A stretch of 64,000 bases of DNA from Diprion similis (lineage: Eukaryota; Arthropoda; Insecta; Hymenoptera; Diprionidae), in the NCBI RefSeq assembly GCF_021155765.1, contig NC_060116.1, positions 310,001-374,000 on the forward strand, read 5' to 3'. Both the position numbers and the translations under genes were made by a program. The notes beneath the pieces are model-generated. The model was not told where the DNA came from. It did not search any database and saw nothing but the letters and a program-made list of their open reading frames with translations. Shown here piece by piece: positions 20,925 through 32,501 of the stretch; position 1 is the stretch's first letter; each line of letters starts with the position of its first letter.

Positions 20925-23101
20925 ATCTACGAATTATGCTACACTGTGCCGTAAACTACAATCCTTTACATTGAAGAGACGAGCTTAAAACTCAAAAACC
21001 ATTTTTTTTACGAGCACCGCTATTTTGAATTTTTCTGTAAATGAAACTTGTGCTGGTTTCGAAAATCCTCGCCAAGTGTTATGCCGAAATCAGCGCGCAT
21101 CTGAATTATTCGGATTTCAAGTGAAAATTTTTTTTCTAATATATCAGCACCGCCATCGTGGAATAATAATAATTCAACGATTGTGCTAGATTGTGCTGGG
21201 CTTGTGCTACGTTGTGCCGTAATCGAGAATCCCTGATCTCTACGGCAACGACGATGGCGAGTAATCAGTTCTGGTCATAACAGATAATTATTTTTGTTCA
21301 GTTTGAATCATTCTTTCAACGCTTTTTTGCATTGATATTATGCCTTGTTCGTATTGTACAGATTTTTTTTCAAACGATTTCCATCATATTTGGTTAATTA
21401 ATTTTGTTCACAATATATCTTCATTTTTCATTTTGATTTCGAAAAAGTCTTCTCAAGTTTTCTCAGATTCATATTTTTCCGTTTACGAAAGCCTGTACGT
21501 TTTTACTAGAATATATTTCTTCCCGTAGTACTGTCATAGTCTTAGTCTATTTTGAATTACTATTTTTGGTAATCTCTTTTTTACATTTCCATGTTCTTAG
21601 TTTTTAATACCCTTGAACTTGTAAAGTTGAATTTTTCTTGCAGCTGACACTCAAATTTTCAAAATTTTAAAAATTTTGAACATCCGTGAATTGTGCCGAG
21701 TTTTGCTAGGCGAGTACAGAAACTTTTTCCTCTCCCAAAAATAGCTTCGACATACCCTTGAACTTGTAAAGTTGAATTGTTTTTCCAGCTGACACTCAAG
21801 TTTCAAGATTTTCAAAATTTCGAAAATGCGCGAATTGTGCTGAGTTGAGCTAGGCGAGTACAGGAACTTTTCCCTCCCCCAAAATTAGCTTTGACCTACC
21901 CTTGAACTTGAAAGGTTGAATTCTTCTTCCAGCTGAGACTCAAGTCTTCAAAATTTCCAAAATTTCGAAAATCCGCGAATCATGCTGAATTGTGCTAGAC
22001 GAGTACATGAAATTTTTAATTTACAACTAGACCAACTCCGCCCAACTCGTTACATAAAATTTTGTTTTTTCTCTTTCATGTTGACAATGTCGTTTACGGA
22101 TTAAAAAAAAAACCGAAATGCGACAAAAGTTAGCACAAATCGACCACAATCTAGCACAATTATTTTTTCTCGATATTTCAAAAGTGCTCGGCTGATCAGA
22201 TTTTCGATTTTTGCGATTTTTTGGAAAACCGTCGAAGTTAGGAAAAGCGGGACAATGGCACAAGTTAGCACACGTTTAGCACAACTCAGCACAATATTCA
22301 TAATGATTCAGACACGCGCCGATTGCGGCACAACTCTTGGCGAGGACGTCCGAATCCAGCACAAGTTTTATTTTTTTACAAATTCAAAATGGCGGTGCTG
22401 ACTGAAGAATTACACTCCTCCAATGAATTTTTCCGCCTTCGTAGTTGCTGTAAAGATCGGGGATTCTTGAGTACGGCACAACGTAGCACAAGCCCAGCAC
22501 AATCTAGCACAATCGTCGGATTGTCATTATCCCAGGACGGCGGTGCTGACATATTGAGAAAAAATGTATTACTCGAAATTCGAATAATTCAGGGATGCGC
22601 TGATTGCGACACAACACTTGGCGAGGACTCCAAATCCATAACAAGTTTCATTTTCATACAAATTCAAAATGGCGGTGCTAGCTGAGAAATTCCACTCTAT
22701 AAACAAATTCTCTCGCCATCGTCGTTGCCGTGGAGATAAGGGATTCTCGATGACGGCACAACGTAGCACAAGCCCAGCACAATCTAGCACCATCGTCGAA
22801 TTATTATTATTCCAAGATAGCGGTGTTGATATATTGAAAAAAAAAAAATTTAACTCGAAATTCGAATAATTCAGGTACGCGCTGATTTCGGCACAACACT
22901 TGGCGAGGATTTTCGAATCCAGCACAAGTTGCATTTAAAGCAAAATTAAAAATGGCGGTGTTCGTAAAAAAAAATGGTTTTTGAGTTTTAAGCTCGTCTC
23001 TTTGATGTGAAGGATTGTAGTTTACGGCACATTGTAGCACAATGCAGCACAATTCGTAGATTTGTTCAATTCAAAAATGGCGTCGCCAACTTCACACACA
23101 T
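20889..23101. mobile_element. Inverted-repeat block rich in AGCACAA motifs
   Basis: 20889-21270 is the reverse complement, imperfectly, of about 22715-23101: both share ACTTCACACACAT, AAACCATTTTT/AAAAATGGTTT, the TTGTGCTACGTTGTGCCGTAATC block and others. The right side carries two further related units (about 22315-22600 and 22600-22870). About twenty GCACAA/TTGTGC words occur at short spacing. The left end interrupts the polymerase fragment. Best described as a foldback-type nonautonomous element; I see no transposase and no clear target duplication. Confidence 0.65.
21600..22020 (+). repeat. Tandem repeat of about 145 bp, three copies
   Basis: CCCTTGAACTTGTAAAGTTG recurs near 21610, 21752 and (with changes) 21898, each followed by CAGCTGACACTCAA, an AAAATTT run, and GCTAGGCGAGTACAG. 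It lies in the loop of the inverted-repeat block. Confidence 0.8.
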
Positions 23102-23990
23102 TCGTCGGACCCGGACAGCCAGCGGTAGGTCAAAACGAAGCTGACCCGGAACGGTTGAGGTGCATATAAAGACCCGTTGTACACTTCAAAAACGCGGGGA
23201 TGGATATCTCCTATGCCGCTCAAGCGATCAGTATGAAACTTGGGCAGTTAATGCCTTATTTTGGCAAAATTGAAAGCGTCTATTCACTTTTTCGAAATTT
23301 GGAAAAAAAATTTACAGATTAGTTACCACTCACAAAAATTGGCAAAATTTTGATACTTGCGCTGAATGGATTGAACTATTCGGTATGATGCCACTCGATG
23401 GTGATAAAACACACACTTTAAGCCCTGTCCCATTAGATTTGATGGTGAAATGTCTGAATAGCAGCTGATCTGCTTTCCGATTACGGAAAACACCGACATC
23501 TCATTTTGGCGACATTTTTTACCGGCGCTATACGCATGCATCTTGCCTCTTACTTCCTGCGTGAACGATTCGACGTGGCGGCGCAAGTGATATCTTCTGC
23601 TACTATCCAGTGTTGTTCGTGTTGTCACGGACACATCATGTAGATACTACGTGGACTAAATCCGCAACTTCGACCTTTTCTCTTTTTTACGATTGTTCTT
23701 CCTGCATCGCTTTTTATAACGCTGAATTGCAGGTATTTGTTTGGGACTCGGAGGACTCCTATACCAAATCGAAATCGTGATGAATATGACAAGTGATTGG
23801 TTTCGCATTGTTTTTCTGTATTCTATGGAAACAAGAAAATAAATTCTGATATCTACTCGCGAACAATAAGATCGCAAACGGCGTAACCTCACCGAACTGA
23901 ACAACCTGATATATGTACATTTGAAGGGTCGACTATATCATCGCATTTGGAATTACAAGTTTGTTATTTCTGATAGCTTTGTTCATCATT
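23102..23990. other. Unassigned stretch
   Basis: No recognisable gene or repeat. The longest frame (23323-23634, minus, 103 codons) has no known domain and is not called. Confidence 0.4.
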
Positions 23991-24930
23991 TTCGATATTT
24001 CAAAACGCTCAACGTTGATTGAAATAATCGACCCCAAATCGTTGCCAATCTAACCCCTCTCGACTGACAGGTAGCAGAAAATGACATTCATAATGCATGG
24101 TAAACGGCCTAACCTGACCCCGCGACGCAACCTCGGGTTCGAATATCTGTTGGACAGCTGAAAAATCGTTTTTACGTCAAAACGACGACGATATCATTAT
24201 TCAGACTCATTTCATTCATCGATCCGAACCATCCAGAAGTGAATAATCGACCGCAAATCGTAGCCAATTTAACCCCTCTCGACTGACAGCTAGCAGGAAA
24301 TGACAATCATAATGCATGGTGAACGGCCTAACCAGACCCCGCGACCGAACCTCGGATTCGAAAATCTGTTGGACAGCTAAAAAATCATTTTAACGTCGAA
24401 ACGACGACGAGATGATTATTTGGACTCATTTTATTTATTGATCCAGAAGTCAATATTAATTCGAATAATCGACCGCAAATCGTAGCCAATCTAACCCCTC
24501 TCGACTGACAGCTAGCAGAAAATGACAATCATAATGCATGGTGAACGGCATAACCTGACCCCGCGACGCAACCTCGAATTCGAATATCAGTAGGACAGCT
24601 GAAAATTGTTTTTCGCTTCGACATGACGACGAGATGATTATTCGAACTCATTTCATTCATCGGTCCGAACCATCCAGAAGTAAATATTGATTCGAATAAT
24701 CGACCGCAAATCGTAGCCAATCTAAAGCGTCTCGACTGACAGCTAGCAGAAAAGGACAATCATAATGCATGGTGAACGGCTCAACCTAACCCCGCAACGC
24801 AACTTCGGATTCGAATATTAGTAGGGCAGCTGAAAATTGTTTTTCGCTTCGAAACGACGACGAGATGATTTTTCGAACTCATTTTATTCATTGATCCGAA
24901 CCATTCAGTAGTAAATATTGTTTTGATTAA
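23990..24930 (+). repeat. Tandem repeat of about 220 bp, four copies
   Basis: Each copy contains ATAATCGACCGCAAATCGTA, CTCGACTGACAGCTAGCAGA, CATAATGCATGGTGAACGGC and GACGACGA...TTCATTCAT. Copies begin near 24016, 24240, 24462 and 24693 and differ by scattered substitutions and short indels. No gene inside. Confidence 0.85.
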
Positions 24931-26388
24931 TCGATTGCAAATTTCTGTCTTTATTCAGGGCCGTTACCACTTACAGAACGTCGTTCTTTTTGCCACCTTC
25001 ATCCTTCTCTTCTTTGGCGCTGCGCTACGCTCCCACGGTATTCTCCCCCTTTCTTTTACTGAGTAGACAAATTTTTTTCCAATTCGAAAACCATTGGGAA
25101 TTCTTACAAAATCAACGTAAATGCGATATTGATTATGGTTACCGCACGAAATGTATATATATATATATATCAATTGTACCAATATGCGTATAGCATTACC
25201 ATTACCAGTGCATGCACTCAGTGAGAAAAAGTCGTAGAATCAACTAAATGTGCGTTCACGGGGGGGGCGAAATTAATATTTGTTCGAGTCAACCTAAGAG
25301 CCATTGGTCGAATAAATGTTCAGTCGATCTAACTTGTCTAAGTGGAAGTTTCGTTAAACCAACCGATCTAGAATTGACATAAATAAGTATCCATTTTGTT
25401 CTTCGTGAATTTACATTCAGTCGATTCAGTACCTTTTTTTTTAGTTCAGGTGTCGAGATAGCTAACGGATAATTTCAAATCGTGTTTGCGAACAAGTCAA
25501 AATTCTGAAATATACATCCCCATTCTTCCGTCCTGCGCCGTATGAGCCGTAATCGAATATTCTTAACATTGCTGTCATTACTGTGTTTATTCATTTGTAC
25601 GTGTGATTTTCATTTTTAATTTCGTGTTACATTTGAATGCGTTGAGTATGTTACAATTCGACTCCCCTGTTATGGTCCAACTTTTCCAGCTTCTACATCG
25701 TAAGCAATTATCTTTAGACCATGTGTGTCCGGATATTTTTAATGCAGAATCTGATGTTTTTTCAGATTCTTCTGGAAAAATTATATCTTTCCATTACCAG
25801 AAAACCAAGTTTCGCAGCTCAGCGCGCCCGAAGACCAAAAATAAAGCTGCTATATCTTTTTTCTCTCAAAACCCAAAAAGTTTCGTGTGGGATGTTTTTC
25901 CGTATTCTGCATCTTTACGGAGAAATCAGCCTGAGACGACTTGAAAGAATCACCCTGTATACCCTTCCGACAATTGTCGCGACTGCCACTACACATTACC
26001 TATGATGTTTGGTCAAATACAAAATGCTACCTAATCACATTTTATTGCGATCTTTTAATATTAAGTCGGTCAAATTTTTATTTTTACACATACCGAATTA
26101 CATATAATAATTTTACATAGACCGAAATATATTTTTTATTCGTCATGGGAAGCTAATTGGTTTTTCTGTTGTCTATGACGACACCGCACTACTGAAGTTC
26201 CTGCGGTATCAGTTCGTGGCTCGCGGCGCACGTGTTTACTGAACTCTGCTGCCTTCTCGTCAGTGTCTCCGGTAGTGTGTTTCGCGAGTGTCTAACGTGT
26301 TTCATCAAAGGTTCCGCAACTATTGTTGTTTATTTCAACTTTCCAGATTTATTTATTCATTTTCAGCATATCTATAGTTGTAAATTAT
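24931..26388. other. Unassigned stretch with a short AT microsatellite
   Basis: (TA)n at about 25150-25170. A 113-codon frame at 25603-25944 shows no domain I recognise and is not called. 26160-26388 is less AT-rich and could be a promoter or 5' untranslated region interrupted by element C, but this is speculative. Confidence 0.4.
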
Positions 26389-26551
26389 TGTAGTGTATGC
26401 CGAGTATGTGTGTGTGTGTACAGGCTCGAGACAACGAGCCATCCAGCGAGTATCAGTTCCGAACCGTCGGGCAAGCCGAGCGTACGCTTAATAAACATCG
26501 TATCCGTACCTTTCGTCTAGGCCTCATTTATTCTTCTCACCTTATACTCCA
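26389..26551 (+). repeat. 5' LTR of element C
   Basis: 163 bp, TGTAGTGTATGCCGAG to CTTATACTCCA. Contains CGTACGCTTAATAAACATCG, a probable polyadenylation signal AATAAA. Confidence 0.95.
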
Positions 26552-26553
26552 AA

Positions 26554-26571
26554 TGGCGACGAGGAAAATAA
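26554..26571 (+). promoter_or_regulatory. Primer-binding site of element C
   Basis: TGGCGACGAGGAAAATAA begins two bases after the LTR; TGG complements the CCA end of a tRNA. Confidence 0.7.
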
Positions 26572-26598
26572 TGGTAGCCGCGAAGCTCTAAAGGAGCC

Positions 26599-27366
26599 AT
26601 GAGTGACGAAAAGAAAAAAGGAACATTATCGTGGATTTACGAACTAAGCAAGGCCCAAGTGGTACAAGAATTAGAACGCAGGGGACAGGAAGTCAACGAA
26701 TCTAAGACGTTAGATACCCTCCGCAAGTTACTAAAGGAATTAGTGGTTGCAGAATTGGAAAAATCGGTGCAATACCCAGAGAGCGTCGCCCGCAAAGAGG
26801 AAACGCAACAGGCGATCGATCAACCGGCGATAATGGAGTACCGAGTATCCGTGGACTATGATGTGGAAAAGGATGACTGGGAGCAGTTCGTCGAGCGCAT
26901 GGAATTCTATTTCATTGCCAACAACGTGACCGACGAGGTGAAAAAGAGAGCCATTTTCCTCACCAAGGTGAGTGCGAAAAGTTACGCGCTCATAAAAAAA
27001 ATCTGTGCCCCAGAAAAACCAGGCGACATTGCACTGGAGGACATAGTAAAAAGGACGACGGATTACTTGAAACCAAAAGTCAACGTTACGGTGCTACGCT
27101 CACAATTTCGACGTCGCACGCAAGGAAAGAACGAAAGTGTCCCACAGTACATAGCGGCCCTCAAGGAATTAGCGATTAAATGCGAATTCAAAGACGCAGA
27201 CGATTCCATAAAAGACCAAATAATCACGGGTCTATTAGACGACGAAGCTAGGGAAGCGCTGTTCAGAATCGAGAATTTAACTCTGGATATCGCACTGAGC
27301 GAAGCGTTGGCTGTAGAGGAAGCAAAAAAGGCCGTAAACATAGTTACATCGAGCACCAAGGATTAA
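26599..27366 (+). CDS. gag: gag of element C
   Basis: 255 residues, start ATG at 26599 after GGAGCC. Residues about 14-48 (LSKAQVVQELERRGQEVNES and following Leu-rich helix) resemble a SAP-type DNA-binding helix pair. Residues about 85-250 (DDWEQFVERMEFYFIANNVT, YLKPKVNVTVLRSQFRRRTQ, VPQYIAALKELAIKCEF) are the retrotransposon capsid domain. It ends at TAA 27364-27366, but the same frame continues into the nucleocapsid region, so this stop either truncates Gag-Pol or is a site of readthrough; a simple mutation is more likely. Confidence 0.85.
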   Translation: MSDEKKKGTLSWIYELSKAQVVQELERRGQEVNESKTLDTLRKLLKELVVAELEKSVQYPESVARKEETQQAIDQPAIMEYRVSVDYDVEKDDWEQFVERMEFYFIANNVTDEVKKRAIFLTKVSAKSYALIKKICAPEKPGDIALEDIVKRTTDYLKPKVNVTVLRSQFRRRTQGKNESVPQYIAALKELAIKCEFKDADDSIKDQIITGLLDDEAREALFRIENLTLDIALSEALAVEEAKKAVNIVTSSTKD

Positions 27367-28203
27367 CACGAAGAAGTCGACCATGCGAGTGTCCAATCCA
27401 TGAGAAAACAGCACACACAGACACGGAGCGCGTGGTCCACGACAAATCCGCAACGAAGGCAACCGAGTAAACGGGGCTCGGCACGTGGGTCTCAACAACA
27501 ATCGCACCAACGCCGACCAAGGAAAAGCGAGGGGGAAACGGCGTGTTTCTGCTACGGACGCCCAAATCACTGGACGAACAAGTGCTGGCACAAAAATAAG
27601 ACATGTGAAGCGAGTGGCCAGCAGGGACATCTCGAGCAAGTGTGCAAGAAGAAGGGGGAAAAGAAGCAGAACACATCGGTAGGCAAACTACAACAAGACA
27701 GCGACGGATCCAGCAGCGACGACGAGGAAGACAGCGAGTGGTATAGAGACTTATTTACTATGAGCGTCGATAACTATGATTGTAATTTTATTAAGATCAA
27801 ACCACAATACTTACCGATACAAATCAAAGGTCAAGTAATTAGAATGGAGATCGATGGGGAAGCAGGAATCTCTCTTACAAGCAAAAAAGACTACAAGCGT
27901 TACCTTAAAAACCATAAGCTGTCAAGATCTGACATTAACATACGTTTCTACGACGGTTCGGAGAAGCGACCGATTGGCGTAATAAAAAATATTGAGCTGA
28001 AATACGACAAAATAACGGCCAAGGGGGACCTTTACGTTATGGGCGAAACAGGCGGACCACTAGTCGGTCGGGACTGGCTCGGCAAACTAGGAATCTGGCC
28101 GTTAGAAATCGTGCAATCGCGATCCAAAATACTAGTAGATTCCGAAATACACGCAATCAAAATCGAAAAAAAAAAATTGACTCCCTCAAACAGCAATTTA
28201 TAA
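27367..28203 (+). pseudogene. pol: Nucleocapsid and protease region of element C
   Basis: In frame with gag beyond the TAA. Two CCHC knuckles have each lost the second Cys: CFCYGRPNHWTNKC (Tyr in its place) and CEASGQQGHLEQVC (Ser). The protease loop reads IDGEAGISLTSKKDY at 27850-27894, where DTGA would be expected at 27853-27864. The segment GPLVGRDWLGKLGIWPL is the second half of the retropepsin. Another frameshift at the 11-A run 28166-28176 takes the frame out before RT, ending at TAA 28201-28203. Nonfunctional. Confidence 0.85.
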
Positions 28204-29633
28204 AAAAACACGCGAATCTCTTTTCACCGGGGCTAGGGACATTTACCAAGGGGACCTTCGAATTAAAACTAAAGGAAGGCGCGAAACCGAAATATTGCAA
28301 ACCAAGAACCGTCCCATACGCGTCAAAGGATAAAATCGAGAAAGAATTGGATAGACTCGTAGCGGCTGGAGTATTAACGCCAGTAGGTAATTCAGAGTGG
28401 AGAACCCCCGTAGTACCAGTAACGAAGCCAGATGGGAGACTGCGGTTATGCGCGGACTACAAGGTCACCGTTAATCCCCAAATTATATCAAACGGACATC
28501 CCATTCCGAACCGCGATCACCTAATTAACAATCTCCAGAGGGGAAAATTTTTCACAGAAGTAGATCTCAGAGAAGCCTATACGCAAATCCCACTCGAAGA
28601 AAACAGCAGGAAAATCCTAACGCTTAGCACACACAGGGGGTTATTTCAACCTACAAAACTGCCCTTCGGAGTAGCGTCTGCCCCGGGGTATTTCCAACAA
28701 AATATGGAACAAATTCTAGGCAAGGTCCCAAACGTGAACATTTTTTTCGACAATATAGTTATTAAGGGCAAAACGATCAGGGAAAACATCCGCACAACTG
28801 AAAAAGTTTTTAAAATATCACAAGACTGCGGGCTTAAAATCAAAGAAGAAAAATTCGTGTTCTTAGAAAAGAAAATCCGGTTCTTAGGTTTCGAAATCGA
28901 TGAACACGGATTATACACCATGAAAGATAGAGTAACAACAATAAAAAAAATACCGGAACCAACAACTATCAAAGAATTACGGGCCTTCCTGGGGACATTA
29001 AACCACAACGAAAAATTCATCAAGGACCGGGCAACAAAACTCAATCCACTGTACCAATGCTTACAAAAAGATAGTTTTAAATGGTCAAAAAAATGTAAAC
29101 AAGCGTTCGAAACAGCAAAGAATGCGTTGTTATCAGCAAACGTTTTGGTAAATTATGACCCACACAAACCGTTAATCTTCACTTGCGACGCGTCAGACTG
29201 CGGAATGTCCGCTATTCTGTCTCACAGAACACCAGAGGGAGATAAACCTATAGCATACGCATCAAAAACCCTCTCGAAAAGCGAGCGAAATTATGCCATA
29301 ATCGACAAAAAGGCTAGAGCAATTATTTTTGGAGTCACAAAATTTTACGATTACATCTATGGCACTACATTCACACTAAGAACCGACCATCAACCTCTGG
29401 TGCGTATATTCGGTCCGGGGAAAGGAATACCAATAATGGCAGCGAGACGGCTGCAGCGATATGCAACGTTCCTTAGCGCTTTCCAATATAACATTGAATA
29501 CGGGAGGTCGAGCGACAACGTAGCAGACGGCCTCTCCTGCCTTCCGCTACCGTTACCAAAGAAAAAAAACAAAGGCCCCGAGAGCCGAATTCACACACAT
29601 AGACCACATAAACGAGGGACCTATCTGTCTTGA
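28177..29633 (+). pseudogene. pol: Reverse transcriptase and RNase H of element C
   Basis: After the A-run the RT frame reads QQFIKKHANLFSPGLGTFTK, then from 28347 an uninterrupted 428 codons: AGVLTPVGNSEWRTPVVPVT, FFTEVDLREAYTQIPLEENS, LPFGVASAPGYFQQNMEQIL. The catalytic box is FFDN at 28743-28754 instead of FFDD, a lost metal-binding Asp. RNase H follows: LIFTCDASDCGMSAILSHRT, KSERNYAIIDKKARAIIFGV, FTLRTDHQPL, SSDNVADGLSCLPL. The frame shifts at the 8-A run 29562-29569 before integrase. It is long and open but catalytically dead. Confidence 0.9.
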
Positions 29634-30810
29634 CTGGAAAGCGATTTCACGCGAAACTAGAAAAGATCAAGTATTGTCACAAGTTGTGAGATACGTTCGG
29701 GAGGGGTGGTCGACAGAGGCAAAAACCGAAAAACTAAAAGCATTCGAGGCACGGAAAGACGAGCTTACAATGGAGCAGGATTGTTCAATGTGGGGATATC
29801 GGGTGGTAATTCCCAAGAAATACCAAAAATTCATTTTAAAAGAAATGCACTTAACGCATATGGGAATCGTGAAAATGAAATCCATTGCAAGGTCGTTTTT
29901 CTGGTGGTCAGGGATCGACGAGGACATAGAAAAAGAAGTGCGGGCGTGCCACGAGTGCGTCCAAGAGAGAGACAGTCCGCCCGCGATAACGTTAAACCCA
30001 TGGACATGGCCGACCCGCCCATGGCAACGCATACACACGGATCTCATCGGACCGCTAGACGGCCGAAACTTCCTTTTGATTATAGACGCGATGTCAAAAT
30101 GGCCAGAAATATTCGAAATTAAATCAATCAGCTCAGAGAGTCTGATCAAACATTTCAAACAAGTTTTTTCGAGATTTGGCATCCCCAATCAAATTATCAG
30201 CGACAACGGCAGACAATACACGAGCGAAGAATTCGCATCATTCGTAAAGCGGCTAGCGATTAAACACATATTCTCCCCAGTCAAGCATCCCGCAACGAAC
30301 GGAGCGGCAGAGAATCTCGTTAAGACCTTCAAAAAGAAATTTAAGATCCTTTCACGCGAGGGGTTCGCGCCACAAAAAGCAATTAACATGTTTTTATTTG
30401 ATTACAGATCAATTAAGCATAGTACGACGGGGGAAACACCAGCGAAGCTCATGTTAGGGAGAGAGTTGAGAACGCGATTCGAAATTTTACGCCCAGCTAC
30501 GGAAGAGAAAGTCGACATCGAAGTGGATCGACAAGTGCGAAATAAAAGAGGGAAAAGAGTAGTCGAATTTAAAATCGGCGAAAAAGTCTGGGCGAGGAAA
30601 TTTGAGAGAAACGATTTTCGCTGGTGTAAGGGGATAGTTAAAGACCGTCGGGGGCCAGCTACGTATGAAGTAAAATGGGAAAGCGGGGGCATAGACAAGC
30701 GTCATGAAGACCAAATCATTAGACGTGACGAAAAAATCAATGAGGAATCAACGAGCAAAAACGAGCAGCCGGCGGGCCCCCGGCGATCGTCGCGATTAGC
30801 AAATAAGTAA
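29570..30810 (+). CDS. pol: Integrase of element C, catalytic triad intact
   Basis: Open from just after the 8-A run to TAA at 30808-30810. HHCC zinc module: MHLTHMGIVKMKSIARSFFW ... RACHECVQ. DDE core: RIHTDLIGPLDG, QIISDNGRQYTS and NGAAENLVKTF, all three acids present. The C-terminus has FKIGEKVWARKFERNDFRW and a basic tail ending PRRSSRLANK. As part of Gag-Pol it would insert element cDNA; here it is cut off from RT by the frameshift, so it could only be expressed separately. Confidence 0.9.
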
Positions 30811-30874
30811 AATTAAGAAATCATTGTAAAGGTGGTGGAAACTCCGGGAAACATTATATTAGCCTGAATGTAAA

Positions 30875-30884
30875 CAGAGAGGAG
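30875..30884 (+). promoter_or_regulatory. Poly-purine tract of element C
   Basis: AGAGAGGAG-type purine run directly before the 3' LTR. Confidence 0.65.
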
Positions 30885-31047
30885 TGTAGTGTATGCCGAG
30901 TATGTGTGTGTGTGTACAGGCTTGAGACAACGAGCCATCCAGCGAGTATCAGTTCCGAACCGTCGGGCAAGCCGAGCGTACGCTTAATAAACATCGTATC
31001 CGTACCTATCGTGTAGGCCTCATTTATTCTCCTTACCTTATACTCCA
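30885..31047 (+). repeat. 3' LTR of element C
   Basis: 163 bp, five visible differences from the 5' LTR, followed by the ATTAT duplication. Confidence 0.95.
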
Positions 31048-31052
31048 ATTAT

Positions 31053-31210
31053 ATCCGTAGAATTGATATAATTACATTATAAGCTAATGATTATGAACAA
31101 TCGTCATGGCCAACAGCCATAACAGAAGAAGACGTGCTCCGCGGAAGGAGCGGTACCGTGCTAGGCAAGTACAATTCTTTTTATACGTTAAAATATAAGA
31201 ATATATATAT
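31053..31210 (+). other. Flank of element C, possible short basic exon
   Basis: An ATG at 31106 opens MANSHNRRRRAPRKERYRAR followed by CAA-GTACAA, which could be a weak splice donor. With the GC-richer 26160-26388 as 5' untranslated region this would be an exon split by element C. Too short to assign; low confidence. Confidence 0.2.
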
Positions 31211-31850
31211 AGACTGTATAAAAAAAATTGACTTTTTTTTTTTTAATGGTATACTAAAAATATTGTTCAAGATGACGAAAAAGAAATACCATAAAAATTT
31301 CAGATTTTAATATTGATATTTAGAGGTGCCTCATCGCGATTTTCTACTTTTCATAAGAATAACATGGCAAAAATGGTTCTTGCTCCTTGCGATTTTTATA
31401 ACTAGATAACAACGCGTCGTACATAAAATTCAAAAACATGTTTTTGTAGGAAATTGAACGTTATACAAAAAAGGTCTCTTGTCATTTTACGATAAGTTTA
31501 CTCCTTCAAAAGTTATTTGAGGTCAAACATCAGCAAAGGACCTCAAATAACTTTCGAAGGAGTAGATTTATCGTAAAATGACAAGAGACCTTTTTTGTAT
31601 AACGTTCAATTTCCTACAAAAACATGTTTTTGAATTTTATGTACGACGCGTTGTTATCTAGTTATAAAAATCGCAAGGAGCAAGAACCATTTTTGCCATG
31701 TTATTCTTATGAAAAGTAGAAAATCGCGATGAGGCACCTCTAAATATCAATATTAAAATCTGAAATTTTTATGGTATTTCTTTTTTGTCATCTTGAACAG
31801 TATTTTCAGTATACCATTAAAAAAAATAATCAATTTTTTTGATACAGTCT
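31211..31850. mobile_element. Near-perfect hairpin (foldback) of 640 bp
   Basis: Arms 31211-31524 and 31539-31850 are reverse complements with few mismatches, separated by 14 bases (AAACATCAGCAAAG). Ends AGACTGTAT / ATACAGTCT, lying in (AT)n sequence so the target duplication cannot be read. Too little loop for a gene; a nonautonomous foldback or a locus that could give a long double-stranded RNA. Confidence 0.85.
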
Positions 31851-32501
31851 AATATATATCGTTTTCCACATCCTACATAAATGTTTCAGACGTTTTCTGT
31901 ACAATAATTTGCTACAGCGAAGGTCGAATGTTGTATAAAATGTATGAGTCTGATAGGCAGCTGGTGAGCAAAATTTCAATATGATTTGTTCATGTGGCAG
32001 ATATTATAAATAGTGATAATTGATGAATAGTGATAAATAATTATAGCAGATGAGAAATAGCTGTCGAGTCAGCTGTGAAGAGAAGTAAGACCGGTATATC
32101 TTTCCACCTTTATAAAAATAAAAATATAAGTAAAAATATATGTAGTATGGAGGATAATAATAATCTTTTATTGCGTACCATAAATCATTAATAATATTCA
32201 TGTATTTTGTACATTCCTTTTCTTTCAATGGCATGACGTTTAAAGAACTGTACAACCCAGTATCAGCAAACTAGACGTCTGCCAATATTATTTTTATATC
32301 CAGAGGGTCATAATGAACCAAATGAGCAAATCGAGAAACACGAACAAATGATTTAGTAGAGTTTGTTTTACGACATATTTGCAACCATCTTTTATAATAA
32401 CGCAGAGTTCTGGACATCTGTCTCAACTTTTTCAGTACACATGCAATATTATCAACACGATAGATCAAAAGACAGATATTGATAAATAATATAGTACACG
32501 A
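31851..32501. other. Unassigned AT-rich stretch
   Basis: No gene or clear repeat recognised. Confidence 0.4.

Larger units (their letters stand above)
26389..31047 (+). mobile_element. Ty3/Gypsy-like LTR retrotransposon C, complete but disabled
   Basis: Flanked by the 5-bp target duplication ATTAT (26384-26388 and 31048-31052), with two 163-bp LTRs. By eye the LTRs differ at five positions, about 3 per cent, so insertion is fairly recent. Structure: LTR, PBS, gag, nucleocapsid and protease in the same frame after one stop, RT-RNase H, integrase, purine tract, LTR. Unlike elements A and B it has no macro domains and no env remnant, and its pol resembles the group that includes K02A2.6-like proteins. 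Confidence 0.95.

Noticed and set aside
25603-25944. 113-codon frame
   Set aside because: No recognisable domain or supporting context; chance length in AT-rich DNA cannot be excluded.
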